Part shown: positions 26,397 through 34,207 of the stretch, in pieces
Numbering within the stretch: the first letter of the stretch is position 1
Layout: each line of letters begins with the position of its first letter
Source of the DNA: Methanosarcina sp. MTP4
GTDB lineage: Archaea > Halobacteriota > Methanosarcinia > Methanosarcinales > Methanosarcinaceae
NCBI RefSeq assembly: GCF_000970045.1
Contig: NZ_CP009505.1
Location: 3,868,808-3,932,807, forward strand
Reading direction: 5' to 3'
DNA: 64,000 bases
Position numbers and translations under genes: made by a program
The notes under the pieces: generated by a model
What the model was told of the DNA's origin: nothing
The model's database searches: none
Seen by the model: only the letters and a program-made list of their open reading frames with translations

Positions 26397-26952
26397 CCAG
26401 GCTAAGGTTAACTGGCCCTGTAAACCGGACTTACCGGGATTAACTCGTTCATCGCCTGTTAATCATCTGTTGATCACCGGTTCATCCCCGCTTCATCGCT
26501 GTTTTTTCCCAGTTCATTACCGGTTCATCAACTTTTTTTGTCAGGAGCACCTAGCTTTTCCGGGCATTCAATTCCAACCTGTAGAAGGGTTCAATACCGG
26601 AATAAAAGTTTTTTTGAATGATCAGGATATACTAAACCTTAACTCCGATTTTTTTGTAGGGAATAGGTTGAATTGGAGAACTTTATCTAAGTCTCTTACT
26701 TTTTTAGGAACCTTTATCTAAGTCTCTTACTTTTTTAGGAACTTCAGTTATGATTTCGGTTTCATTAAACTCTATTATTTTTACTTTTCTGAACTTTAAT
26801 AATATTTCAGTGGGTGAAAACTTGTCATTAATATCCGCTTTGAAGGGAACTGATAGAATTGAAAAAGAGAAAAAAGAAGTACTGAAACTACAAGCTTTTG
26901 AACCACTGCGCCAGCAGTTTAATGCAAATTTATATTATGCGAGGATTTTAAG
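26397..26952. other. AT-rich intergenic region with a 31-base duplication
   Basis: The left part has several GGTTCATC/CTTCATC-like words in a loose series. A direct 31-base duplication follows at 26681-26742. One short, doubtful frame (26750-26956) is listed separately. Confidence 0.4.
26681..26742. repeat. Direct tandem duplication, 2 x 31 bases
   Basis: Two identical head-to-tail copies beginning CTTTATCTAAGTCTCTTACT and ending TTTAGGAAC. It lies in front of the AT-rich acetyltransferase gene and may mark a recent slippage or insertion event. Confidence 0.8.
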
Positions 26953-26956
26953 ATGA
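26750..26956 (+). CDS. Doubtful small open frame before the acetyltransferase
   Basis: 68 codons, not recognised. Its TGA overlaps the acetyltransferase ATG (ATGA) and a weak AGGAA lies 9 bases before its ATG, which would fit translational coupling. Its first half is hydrophobic and its second half charged. It may be chance. Confidence 0.2.
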   Translation: MISVSLNSIIFTFLNFNNISVGENLSLISALKGTDRIEKEKKEVLKLQAFEPLRQQFNANLYYARILR

Positions 26957-27411
26957 GTGAGATTTGGATTGGATTTGCTGAAATGAATGATTTGAATTCA
27001 TGGATGGAATTAGTTAAGCTTGTTAGTTGGAATTTCCCGGGATTAGAAACAGAAGAACTTATACAAGGTTATAAGGAGAATATACTTGTCAAAAATATAA
27101 AGAGAAAAAGTGCGATATGTGCAAAAGATGGTGAGCGTGTTGTAGGTATATTGGTATTTTCGATAAAGTGTAATATGCTTTGCTGTATGGCAGTTCATCC
27201 TGATTATCGACGTAGGGGAATAGCTTCTAAATTAATTAAATTGATGCTAAATAACTTGGATAAAGAGAGAGATGTTGTTGTTATAACATTTAGAGAGGGC
27301 GATGAAAAAGGTATTGCTCCACGCACTTTATATAAAAAACTTGGATTTGTTGAAGATGAGCTATGTGAAGAATTTGGATATCCGCAGCAAAAATTTATAT
27401 TGCACAGATAA
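26953..27411 (+). CDS. GNAT-family N-acetyltransferase
   Basis: 152 residues. The acetyl-CoA site is seen in CMAVHPDYRRRGIASKLIKLM (about residues 77-97, motif R-R-x-G-I-A), followed by the C-terminal TLYKKLGFVEDE typical of GNAT enzymes. Substrate unknown. Base composition and codon use (many AGA, ATA, AAA, TTA) are much more AT-rich than in the neighbouring genes, pointing to transfer from elsewhere. The ribosome site GAGGATTTT precedes the ATG. Confidence 0.88.
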   Translation: MSEIWIGFAEMNDLNSWMELVKLVSWNFPGLETEELIQGYKENILVKNIKRKSAICAKDGERVVGILVFSIKCNMLCCMAVHPDYRRRGIASKLIKLMLNNLDKERDVVVITFREGDEKGIAPRTLYKKLGFVEDELCEEFGYPQQKFILHR

Positions 27412-28048
27412 TGAGCATAATCTGAAGGTTAAGCGGGATAATATATCCAAGTTCTTTGCATTTTAATAGGTTTAGCACTAACTGATTTACCCATGAGCGG
27501 CATCAGCAATCATTGCTGAACTATTCCCCACTATCTCTGCAAAAAACTTAAACCCGGTCAGTAAAACCGGAGTTTCTAAGAGGCAGTCTTAAAATTCAAA
27601 CCATTTCTACATTTGGATAATGGGCATTGTGATTTTAAATTTAGACCGTAAATTTATTACATCGGACTTGATCGCCCGATGTATAAAATCAAATACATTA
27701 GACGTCATGGCTAAAATTTAAATTTTAGACATTTAACGGTTTAATGATACCATTTTTCAGTTCAATGAGCAAGTACTGTCCCAATTATAGAATCAAATTT
27801 AATTTAAGACATCCTTAGGGAAAAACTGAATATAAGCTCCTATTGTATCCTTTTTGTTAGTAACTACCCCAGCTCTATGTATGAGATATAAGTATAGTTG
27901 TTACAAATTAGATAACAACAAGCATAGATTACTCAACACTAACCATAAAAGCAATCATAAACGCAGCTATAAGAGTCAATCATATAGACATCAGAATAAG
28001 GATACTACATAAAAATAATATAAATATTAGTAACGGGAGAGAATTACA
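27412..28048. other. Intergenic region, AT-rich, with one hairpin
   Basis: 637 bases. A 7-base-pair hairpin (ACATCGG/CCGATGT, 27659-27682) is flanked by TTTAAATTTAGAC-like words on both sides (about 27634 and 27715), possibly the remains of a small mobile element. The right end carries the promoter of the flavoprotein gene. No gene was seen. Confidence 0.4.
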
Positions 28049-28606
28049 ATGAAAGTCATAGGAATCGTAGGAAGCCCGAGGAAGAACGGAAACACGAACA
28101 CCCTGGTCCAACAGGTACTTGAAGGAGCCTCCGAAGCCGGAGCCGAAACAAAGTCCTTCATCCTCAACGAAATGGACTACAGAGGCTGCCAGGGCTGCAA
28201 CTACTGCAAAGCCCATGACAAATGCAAGCTTGAAGACGACCTTGCAGAAGTCTTCGAGGAGATCAAAGCAGCAGACGGTATTGTTTTCGGGTCCCCGATT
28301 TACTTTGCCCAGTTTACAGGCCAGATGCGACTCTTCCTGGACCGCTGTTACTCCCTGGTAAACCCTGACTTTTCCTCACGGGTCCCGGCCGGAAAGAAAG
28401 CAGTGCTTATAGGCGCCCAGGGTGAGCCAGACCCCACAGCCTACACCAGAGTCTTCGAGGAATTCGGAGGAGAAATCTCCCGCTTCATGGGCATGGAAGT
28501 AAAGGACACCCTCATAGCAGCCGGATGTGCAGCCCCCGGAGACGTCAAAGGCAATGCCGAACTTATGGAAAAGGCGAAGAACACAGGCCTGAACCTATTC
28601 AAATAA
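28049..28606 (+). CDS. Flavodoxin-fold iron-sulfur flavoprotein (Isf-like)
   Basis: 185 residues. The FMN loop is GSPRKNGNTNTLVQQVL (about 8-24). A compact cysteine set, CQGCNYCKAHDKC (about 51-63), matches the CX2CX2CX4-7C cluster motif of Methanosarcina iron-sulfur flavoproteins. Such proteins take electrons from ferredoxin and reduce O2 or peroxide. It is first in a run of small redox genes (28-32 kb); a strong hairpin separates it from the next gene. Confidence 0.9.
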   Translation: MKVIGIVGSPRKNGNTNTLVQQVLEGASEAGAETKSFILNEMDYRGCQGCNYCKAHDKCKLEDDLAEVFEEIKAADGIVFGSPIYFAQFTGQMRLFLDRCYSLVNPDFSSRVPAGKKAVLIGAQGEPDPTAYTRVFEEFGGEISRFMGMEVKDTLIAAGCAAPGDVKGNAELMEKAKNTGLNLFK

Positions 28607-28618
28607 CGTAAAATGCTG

Positions 28619-28649
28619 TCAGGAAGTCTCCCACCGGAGTACTTCCTGA
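28619..28649. terminator. Hairpin between flavoprotein and nitroreductase genes
   Basis: TCAGGAAGT pairs with ACTTCCTGA; a further CTCC/GGAG pairing extends the stem to 13 with one bulge and a CACC loop. It sits 12 bases after the stop. It could stop transcription, mark an mRNA processing site or stabilise the upstream message. Confidence 0.5.
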
Positions 28650-28703
28650 TTCCATTCAACTCGATTCATTCAATTCTTATTCTAAAAGGGGGGAAACATA
28701 GAT

Positions 28704-29228
28704 ATGGACACACTCGAAGCAATCCACACCCGAAGAAGCATACGAAAATACACTGACCGACCCGTTCCCCGGGAACTTATTAAAGAACTGATCCGGGCTG
28801 CCATGTGCGCACCCTCGGCAGTCAACGCCCAGACCTGGGTCTTTATCGTAATCGACGACCGCAAACTGCTCGATGAGATCCCGACATTCAGCCCCTATGC
28901 AAGCATGTGCACGGGAGCCTCCCTTGCAATCCTGGTCTGCGGAGATACGACCAGGGAAAAAGCACCCGGCTTCTGGGTGCAGGACTGCTCGGCAGCTACC
29001 CAGAACCTCCTGCTTGCAGCTCATGCCTTTGGCCTCGGCGCGGTCTGGACCGGGATCTATCCCATGGAAGACAGGGTTGAGGGTTTCAGAAAAGCGTTCG
29101 AACTTCCGGAGCATGTGATCCCCCTGGGCCTGGTGCCCATTGGTTATCCTGCCCAACAGCCCGGACCTCAGGACCGGTACAGGGAAGAAAAAGTATTCCA
29201 CAACAGGTACGGCCGGAAAAAAGAGTGA
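28704..29228 (+). CDS. Nitroreductase-family FMN protein
   Basis: 174 residues, short for the family, which is common in archaea. The start (LEAIHTRRSIRKYTDRPVP) carries the RRS.R.. FMN-phosphate site, and GLGAVWTGIYP with GLVPIGYP give the second half. These enzymes reduce nitro groups, quinones or flavins with NAD(P)H. The next gene starts about 40 bases later. Confidence 0.93.
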   Translation: MDTLEAIHTRRSIRKYTDRPVPRELIKELIRAAMCAPSAVNAQTWVFIVIDDRKLLDEIPTFSPYASMCTGASLAILVCGDTTREKAPGFWVQDCSAATQNLLLAAHAFGLGAVWTGIYPMEDRVEGFRKAFELPEHVIPLGLVPIGYPAQQPGPQDRYREEKVFHNRYGRKKE

Positions 29229-29269
29229 AGCTGTAAAAACTGAGTGTTATTAAAAAACCGGTGATTTTA

Positions 29270-29560
29270 TTGACAGTAAAAGTAGTTGCAAAAAACCGGG
29301 TCAAACCTGAGAAAATTGAAGAATTCACGGACCTGTGCAAAACCCTTGTTGAAAAATCGTTGAAAGAAGAAGGCTGCATAGAATACGGGCTGTATCAGGA
29401 ATTAGAAGAACCAGGACTCCTGACCATGATAGAGGAGTGGGAGGACGAAAAAAGCCTGGAAGAACACTTTAACTCCGTGCATTTTAAGAAAATAGTTCCA
29501 TTGATTTCAAAATATCTTGAAAAGGAAGCAGAAGTTAATGCGTACGAGAAAAAGCTGTGA
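29270..29560 (+). CDS. ABM-domain (YgiN-like) monooxygenase family protein
   Basis: 96 residues from TTG 29270, which has a perfect GGTGAT ribosome site 5 bases before it; a GTG at 29261 lies inside that site. The sequence is a single ferredoxin-like ABM domain: KPEKIEEFTDLCKTLVEKSLKEEG..., then EWEDEKSLEEHFNSVHFKKIVP. Relatives oxidise quinols or act on other small aromatics without cofactors. In this cluster a role in quinone-like or oxidative stress seems plausible. Confidence 0.88.
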   Translation: MTVKVVAKNRVKPEKIEEFTDLCKTLVEKSLKEEGCIEYGLYQELEEPGLLTMIEEWEDEKSLEEHFNSVHFKKIVPLISKYLEKEAEVNAYEKKL

Positions 29561-29651
29561 TTTTATTTTTTAATTCACAAAAAAAAACCCACAGGCATAG
29601 TCAAATTTGATATAAGACATGGGTCCATAAAATAGACAGGGGGGATAAACA

Positions 29652-30227
29652 ATAGCAGAGAAAATCAAGATCAATAACAATGTATTTGTCTATCCGATGC
29701 CCGTAACCCTGTTGGGGGCAAATGTTGAAGGGAAAGCCAATTTCATGGCCCTGGGCTGGATCACCCGGGTCAATGCAAACCCACCCATGCTCGGAGTCGG
29801 AGTTCACAAATCCCATTACACGGCCGAAGGCATCAAAGAAAACAAAAGCTTCAGTGTCAACTTCCCTGAAGCCGAAATGATAAGAGAAACAGATTACTGC
29901 GGGCTTGTCTCAGGGGAGAAGGTCGACAAGTCCGGCCTGTTTGAAGTATTCTACGGGGAACTCGAAACCGCACCCATGATAAGGGAGTGCACCCTGAATC
30001 TCGAATGCAAACTCGTAGAAACCCTGGAGTTTCCAACAAACTACTTTTTTGTAGGGGAAATTACTACCGCGTACTCCGAAGAGCAATACCTGACCCAGGG
30101 GAAGCCCGATATCAAGAAGATTGAGCCTCTGCTCCTGACCATACCCGACAACAGTTACTGGAAGGTTGGGGACTATGCAGGGGAAGCCTGGAAAATAGGA
30201 AAAAGCCTGAAAGGAAATGAAAAGTAA
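29652..30227 (+). CDS. Flavin reductase-like FMN-binding protein, apparent AUA start
   Basis: 191 residues if read from ATA at 29652. The conserved family start (VFVYPMPVTLLGA, then FMALGWITRVNANPPMLGVGV) begins upstream of the first ATG (29697), and that ATG has no ribosome site. A strong AGGGGGGAT lies 6 bases before ATA-GCA-GAG-AAA, and a stop (TAA, 29646) closes the frame just above. So translation probably begins at AUA. The protein belongs to the flavoredoxin/flavin reductase group (split beta-barrel) and should bind FMN. A sequencing error or strain mutation of ATG is the other explanation. Confidence 0.88.
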   Translation: MAEKIKINNNVFVYPMPVTLLGANVEGKANFMALGWITRVNANPPMLGVGVHKSHYTAEGIKENKSFSVNFPEAEMIRETDYCGLVSGEKVDKSGLFEVFYGELETAPMIRECTLNLECKLVETLEFPTNYFFVGEITTAYSEEQYLTQGKPDIKKIEPLLLTIPDNSYWKVGDYAGEAWKIGKSLKGNEK

Positions 30228-30284
30228 CCAGGGAAGGGGAGATTGAAAAGGAAATCAGAATGAAGGAAATGGAGGAGTAAAAAA

Positions 30285-30860
30285 ATGAAAGTCGTAGCAT
30301 TCAACGGAAGCCCGCGAAAAGAAGGGAACACAGCAAAGCTTATAGGACACATATTTTCAGAACTTGAAAAGGAAGGCATTGAAACCGAAATGGTGCAGCT
30401 TGGAGGAAAAAGCATTCACGGCTGCATAGCGTGCATGAAATGCTTCGAAAATAAGGATAAAAAATGTGTCATTGACAAAGACATCGTCAACGACTGCATC
30501 GCAAAAATGGCTGAAGCCGACGGCATAATCCTGGCCACCCCAACCTATTTTGCAGACCTGACCCCTGAAATTAAAGCCCTGATCGACCGTGCGGGAATGG
30601 TCGCAATAGCAAATGACAACCTTTTCAAGCGGAAGGGAGGGGCAGCTGTCGTTGCCGTAAGAAGGGCAGGCTCGATCCATGCCTTTGACTCCATCAACCA
30701 TTTCTTCACCATCTCCCAGATGATAATCCCTGGGTCCAGCTACTGGAACATGGGAATCGGATTTGGAGAAGGGGATGTTGAGAAAGATGAAGAAGGCATC
30801 AATACCATGGAAAATCTGGGACAGAACATGGCATGGCTGTTGAAGAAAATAAACGCATGA
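30285..30860 (+). CDS. Iron-sulfur flavoprotein (Isf-like), second copy
   Basis: 191 residues. FMN loop [17 protein letters not shown] (about 8-24) and cysteine set [15 protein letters not shown] (about 47-61), CX2CX2CX7C, as in the Methanosarcina thermophila iron-sulfur flavoprotein. GGAGGAG precedes the ATG. It differs a good deal from the copy at 28049, so the two probably have different partners. Likely job: ferredoxin-linked reduction of oxygen species or other acceptors. Confidence 0.92.
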   Translation: MKVVAFNGSPRKEGNTAKLIGHIFSELEKEGIETEMVQLGGKSIHGCIACMKCFENKDKKCVIDKDIVNDCIAKMAEADGIILATPTYFADLTPEIKALIDRAGMVAIANDNLFKRKGGAAVVAVRRAGSIHAFDSINHFFTISQMIIPGSSYWNMGIGFGEGDVEKDEEGINTMENLGQNMAWLLKKINA

Positions 30861-30970
30861 AAATTAAAGGAATGCATTATAAATAGAATTTAAGCCGAAC
30901 CCGGAAGTTTTGAAGGTATTTCAGACTTCCCTACCCTGTTTTTTGATTTGTTTCCCCACATAATCCGGGT

Positions 30971-31006
30971 TCCCACCCCGATCGTGCTTGCACGACCGGC
31001 ATTTCC
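30971..31006 (-). repeat. Dispersed GCCGG hairpin, copy D
   Basis: Read on the minus strand: GGAAATGCCGG, stem CCGGTCGTGC / GCACGATCGG with a 2-base loop, then GGTGGGAAC. One stem pair is G-U. It is the most diverged of the four copies. Confidence 0.55.
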
Positions 31007-31169
31007 TTAAAAATACAGAGAAAAAACAAAGAATATACGCAAAAGCCCTGTTTTTACTTCGATTCAAGTTCAATTCAAGTCCAGCCCCTGATAAAAAATG
31101 GGAAAAAAGATAAAAAGAGAGAAAAACACGGTTGACTGACTTGAATTTCATGCTTCAATTATTATTTTT

Positions 31170-31212
31170 GGGAAAAGCCGGCCGCCTTCGGCGCCCGGTG
31201 AGAGCCCCGGGA
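31170..31212 (+). repeat. Dispersed GCCGG hairpin, copy A
   Basis: GGGAAAAGCCGG, stem CCGG-C-CGCC / GGCG-C-CCGG with loop TTC, then GGTGAGAGC and a GC-rich tail. The flanks match copies B and C. Confidence 0.65.
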
Positions 31213-31266
31213 CCCGAGGTCTAATCGAAAAAAACCTGCCATGGATAAAAATTTAAGAAACTAACC

Positions 31267-31347
31267 CTGCAATGGGTTTTCCTGCAATAATCATTCCTGC
31301 AATACCCTCCCCTGCAATAATTTTTTCTGCAATGTTTTCCCTGCAAT
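31267..31347 (+). repeat. Six CTGCAAT boxes spaced 15 bases
   Basis: CTGCAAT begins at 31267, 31282, 31297, 31312, 31327 and 31341. The bases between differ. The array ends about 42 bases before the start codon of the next gene, with TTTTATACC directly after it. It could be a decayed 15-base tandem repeat or a row of protein binding sites. Confidence 0.75.
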
Positions 31348-31388
31348 GCTCTTTTATACCCTCAGGGGAATTTGTATTGGGGGATATA

Positions 31389-32030
31389 ATGAAAATTCTT
31401 TACATTTATGCACAACAGGAACCAACTTCCTTTAATGCTTCCCTGAAAGACACCGCCCTTGCCGCTCTAAAGGAAAAGGGCCATGAAGTTGAGCTTTCAG
31501 ACCTTTACGCAATGAACTTCAATCCCGTGCTTACCGAGGGAGACTTCACGAAACGGAAAAAACCGGATGTATTCAAGCCTTTCCTGGAAGCAATAAATGC
31601 CGTTAAGAACGGGGCTTTTTCGCCCGACATCCTGGCCGAGATGGAGAAAGTAAAATGGGCAGACATCCTGATCTTCCAGTTCCCTATCTACTTTACGTCC
31701 ATGCCTGCAATCATGAAGGGCTGGATTGACCGGGTCCTGGCTCCAGGGTTTGGCTTCAATCCGATTACGAACAGTGCTTACGAAACCGGGCTCCTGAAGG
31801 GAAAATCCGCAATGATTGTCACCACAACCGGGGCTTCACAGGAATGGTATTCGGAAGGGGGAGAACACGGGGACCTGAACAAACACCTGGAATCCGTCAC
31901 CCACTGCGTCTTTGAGTACATGGGGATACAGGCACTTCCGTCTCATATCGTCTACGAGGTCAGCAGAATTTCCAGAGAAAAAGGAGCCGAAGAGCTCGAA
32001 AAGTACAGGCAGAGACTGCTTGAACTCTGA
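31389..32030 (+). CDS. NAD(P)H dehydrogenase (quinone)/MdaB-like flavoprotein
   Basis: 213 residues from ATG 31389 (MKILYIYAQQEP), which has GGGGGAT before it; the frame stays open upstream only because the CTGCAAT array lacks stops in it. Flavodoxin-2 fold: SFNASLKDTALAALKEKGHEVELSDLYAMNF (about residues 14-44), FQFPIYFTSMPAIMKGWIDRV (about 98-118). These enzymes carry out two-electron reduction of quinones with FAD or FMN. Last of the redox cluster. Confidence 0.93.
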   Translation: MKILYIYAQQEPTSFNASLKDTALAALKEKGHEVELSDLYAMNFNPVLTEGDFTKRKKPDVFKPFLEAINAVKNGAFSPDILAEMEKVKWADILIFQFPIYFTSMPAIMKGWIDRVLAPGFGFNPITNSAYETGLLKGKSAMIVTTTGASQEWYSEGGEHGDLNKHLESVTHCVFEYMGIQALPSHIVYEVSRISREKGAEELEKYRQRLLEL

Positions 32031-32171
32031 AGTATCGGGTTCCCGGGCATTCAATCATAAATTGGAATCCGGGGCATTAAACTCTGAAAAACTCAAAAAT
32101 ATTGAAGGGGATAAAGAGCTGTTGCCCTGCAACCGGCAAACTATAGTCCTGAAATACTTACACTTACTTTA

Positions 32172-32250
32172 AACCACGGAAGACCCGGAAAGCACGGAAG
32201 GATTGTTTCCCTATTTTCTTTATTCCGTGTTTTCCGTGCTTTCTGTGGTT
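32172..32250. repeat. ACCACAG inverted-repeat element, copy 2
   Basis: AACCACGG...CTGTGGTT with inner GAAAGCACGG/CCGTGCTTTC words; inverted relative to 16549-16629 and matching it over nearly its full length. Confidence 0.7.
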
Positions 32251-32487
32251 GAATTCTCACCTGAGATTTATGAAAGAATCTGGGTTATTGGCTATAATTC
32301 AACTCTCTCCAAACCGACTTAAATCCTCTTCAAACCGTTTTCGTTATGGAAAACGGCCTTAAAGGCAAACTCTTTTTTCATGTACCGTTTCTTTCATTCG
32401 AATAAAAACAGAGTCGCCACAAATTTTTATAAAAATTGAATGAAAGAATTTAGGACCTCGTAATTTAATGAAAACCTTTATTAAGCG

Positions 32488-32510
32488 TTATGTATGATGG
32501 AACATATCAG
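32488..32510 (+). promoter_or_regulatory. Mo/W palindrome upstream of modA
   Basis: TTATGTA-TGATGG-AACATATCAG. The right arm (AACATATCAG) and the left TTATGT match the site at 45239-45261 upstream of fmdE; the spacer is again 6. It lies about 76 bases before the modA ATG and just before a CTCTATACTAAAAA stretch that may be the TATA box. Confidence 0.65.
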
Positions 32511-32585
32511 TTCAACTCTATACTAAAAATCCGTTCAATGAAGGTCTCTAAACAAAAAATATATACACTGATATGAGGTTCCCGG

Positions 32586-33413
32586 ATGAAAAAAGTTTGT
32601 ACGTTTGTTTTAATTCTGGTCCTGGTTCTAGTTGCATCGGTATCAGGCTGCAGCGAGAAGAAAGCAGCAGGTGCGGAAGGTTCAGGTGCTGAAAACCCGG
32701 ATATACAGTTCGAAGGAAAAAGCCTGACTGTCTGCTCGGGGGCCGGACTTATCAAGCCCATGAACGAACTGGTCCGGAACTTTGAAAACGAAACAGGAGC
32801 CGACATCCAGGTCCGGTACGGCGGAAGTGCCGAGATCTTCGGGATCCTGGCTGCACAGGAATGCGACGTTTTCATCCCCGGGGCCTACTATTATACGGAA
32901 CAGGCAATGGGCAAGAATTATGTCCTGAACGAAAGCGTCCAAAATGTCACTCTGCACGTCCCTGTGATTGCAGTTCCTTACGGGAACCCCGGAAACATCG
33001 GGAAACTTGAAGACTTTGCAAACCCGGGGGTAGAACTGGCTCTCGGAGACCCGAGCGGGCCGGCCATAGGGAAGGTTGCGAAGAAAATATGTTCACAGGC
33101 AGGCATTCTCCCGGAAGTGGAAAAGAACACGATTGTCCGGACCACAACGGTAAACCAGCTCCTGATCTATATCGTTACCGGGGAAGTCGATGCAACCTTA
33201 ATCTGGGAGGATATGGGAAGCTGGGGAGAAGCAAACGGCAAGCTTGAACTTGTCCCGATCCCTGAAGACCAGAATACCATAAAGACCATCCCCACGGCGG
33301 TTTCCGTTTATACGAAAGAACCCGAACTTGCAGAGGCTTTTAACAATTATATAGCAGGAGAAAAAGCTGAAGAGACCTGGGAAAAATGGGGCTTTGAGCC
33401 ATGCAGTCCGTAA
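32586..33413 (+). CDS. modA: Molybdate/tungstate ABC transporter, binding lipoprotein (ModA-like)
   Basis: 275 residues. Lipoprotein signal with lipobox VSGC (about residue 19-22), then a Glu/Ala/Gly linker and the ModA-type domain: LTVCSGAGLIKPMNELVRNFE, VRYGGSAEIFGIL, VELALGDPSGPAIGK, TVNQLLIYIVTGEVDATLIW. The serine-containing loops are where the oxyanion is bound in this family. It catches the oxyanion outside the cell and passes it to the permease. GAGGT lies 6 bases before the ATG, and a Mo/W palindrome lies upstream. The choice between Mo and W cannot be made from sequence. Confidence 0.9.
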   Translation: MKKVCTFVLILVLVLVASVSGCSEKKAAGAEGSGAENPDIQFEGKSLTVCSGAGLIKPMNELVRNFENETGADIQVRYGGSAEIFGILAAQECDVFIPGAYYYTEQAMGKNYVLNESVQNVTLHVPVIAVPYGNPGNIGKLEDFANPGVELALGDPSGPAIGKVAKKICSQAGILPEVEKNTIVRTTTVNQLLIYIVTGEVDATLIWEDMGSWGEANGKLELVPIPEDQNTIKTIPTAVSVYTKEPELAEAFNNYIAGEKAEETWEKWGFEPCSP

Positions 33414-34207
33414 GAAAAACCTGCTTAAGGAATTCCTGGTTCAGGAATGCCACCATCGGCATCTCCTTTTTCTTCACCTTTTTGCTTTTCCTGGCCGTGG
33501 GGACCCTGCTTCTCGTCCTGAAGCCTTCTGAACTCCTCTCGGCCCTAATGTCGGAAGAGATGCTTTATTCCATGGAGCTTTCGGTACTAACAGCCTCAGT
33601 TTCCACAGTTACGGTTATGTGCTGTTCAATCCCGACAGCCTATGCTCTTTCCCGTTTCTCCTTCCCGGGAAAAAGCCTGGTAAAAACAATACTCGGGCTT
33701 CCCATGGCATTTCCGGAACTGGTGCTCGGGCTTGCCCTTCTCCTTCTCTTCGGACAGGGCTTTCTGGGACCGTTCCTTGAGACCCTGGGAATAAGGGTGC
33801 CTTTCAGCAAACTCGGGATAGTGGTTGCCCAGTTTTTCATAGCTTTTCCCTATGCAGTCAGGGTCATCTACTCCACTTTCGAGGACATAAACCCCAGGTA
33901 CGAGCAGGTTTCCAGGAGTTTCGGGTACGGGGAATTCGAAACCTTCAGGAACGTAACCCTCCCGATGGCCCGGAGCGGGCTTTTTGCCTCGGCAGTGATC
34001 ACCTTTGCCCGCTGCATAGGAGCTTTCGGGGCCGTACTTATCCTTGCGGGAGGCTCGTACATGCACACCGAAGTCCTGCCTGTCACCCTTTACCTGAACA
34101 TCTCCTACGGGAACCTGGAAATGGCAATCACAAGCGGGGTCCTGCTGATGTTGATCGCTTTCCTGGCAATCCTGAGTTTCGAACGCTTCGAAGGAGGAAG
34201 CCTGTGA
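33401..34207 (+). CDS. modB: Molybdate/tungstate ABC transporter permease (ModB-like)
   Basis: 268 residues, about six membrane segments. The BPD_transp_1 coupling region is seen as FRNVTLPMARSGLFASAVITFARCIGAFGAV (about 185-215), with the EAA-like loop that docks on the ATPase. It overlaps modA by 13 bases and modC by 4 (GTGA), so the transporter subunits are tightly coupled in translation. Confidence 0.93.
   Translation: MQSVRKTCLRNSWFRNATIGISFFFTFLLFLAVGTLLLVLKPSELLSALMSEEMLYSMELSVLTASVSTVTVMCCSIPTAYALSRFSFPGKSLVKTILGLPMAFPELVLGLALLLLFGQGFLGPFLETLGIRVPFSKLGIVVAQFFIAFPYAVRVIYSTFEDINPRYEQVSRSFGYGEFETFRNVTLPMARSGLFASAVITFARCIGAFGAVLILAGGSYMHTEVLPVTLYLNISYGNLEMAITSGVLLMLIAFLAILSFERFEGGSL

Larger units (their letters stand above)
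30861..31388. other. Intergenic region with two hairpin repeats and a tandem array
   Basis: Holds dispersed hairpin copies at 30971-31006 and 31170-31212, and the CTGCAAT array at 31267-31347 just before the next gene. No gene of its own. Confidence 0.5.
32031..32585. other. Intergenic region before modA
   Basis: Contains the second ACCACAG palindrome (32172-32250) and, at the right, the modA promoter with the Mo/W palindrome (32488-32510) and AT-rich TATA-like stretches near 32518 and 32560. No gene. Confidence 0.5.

Noticed and set aside
27659-27682. Terminator of the acetyltransferase gene
   Set aside because: The hairpin is about 250 bases past the stop and is not followed by a T run.
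31272-31388. N-terminal extension of the MdaB-like protein (PAIIIPAIPSPAI...)
   Set aside because: It is the CTGCAAT array read as protein; the family start and the ribosome site are at 31389.
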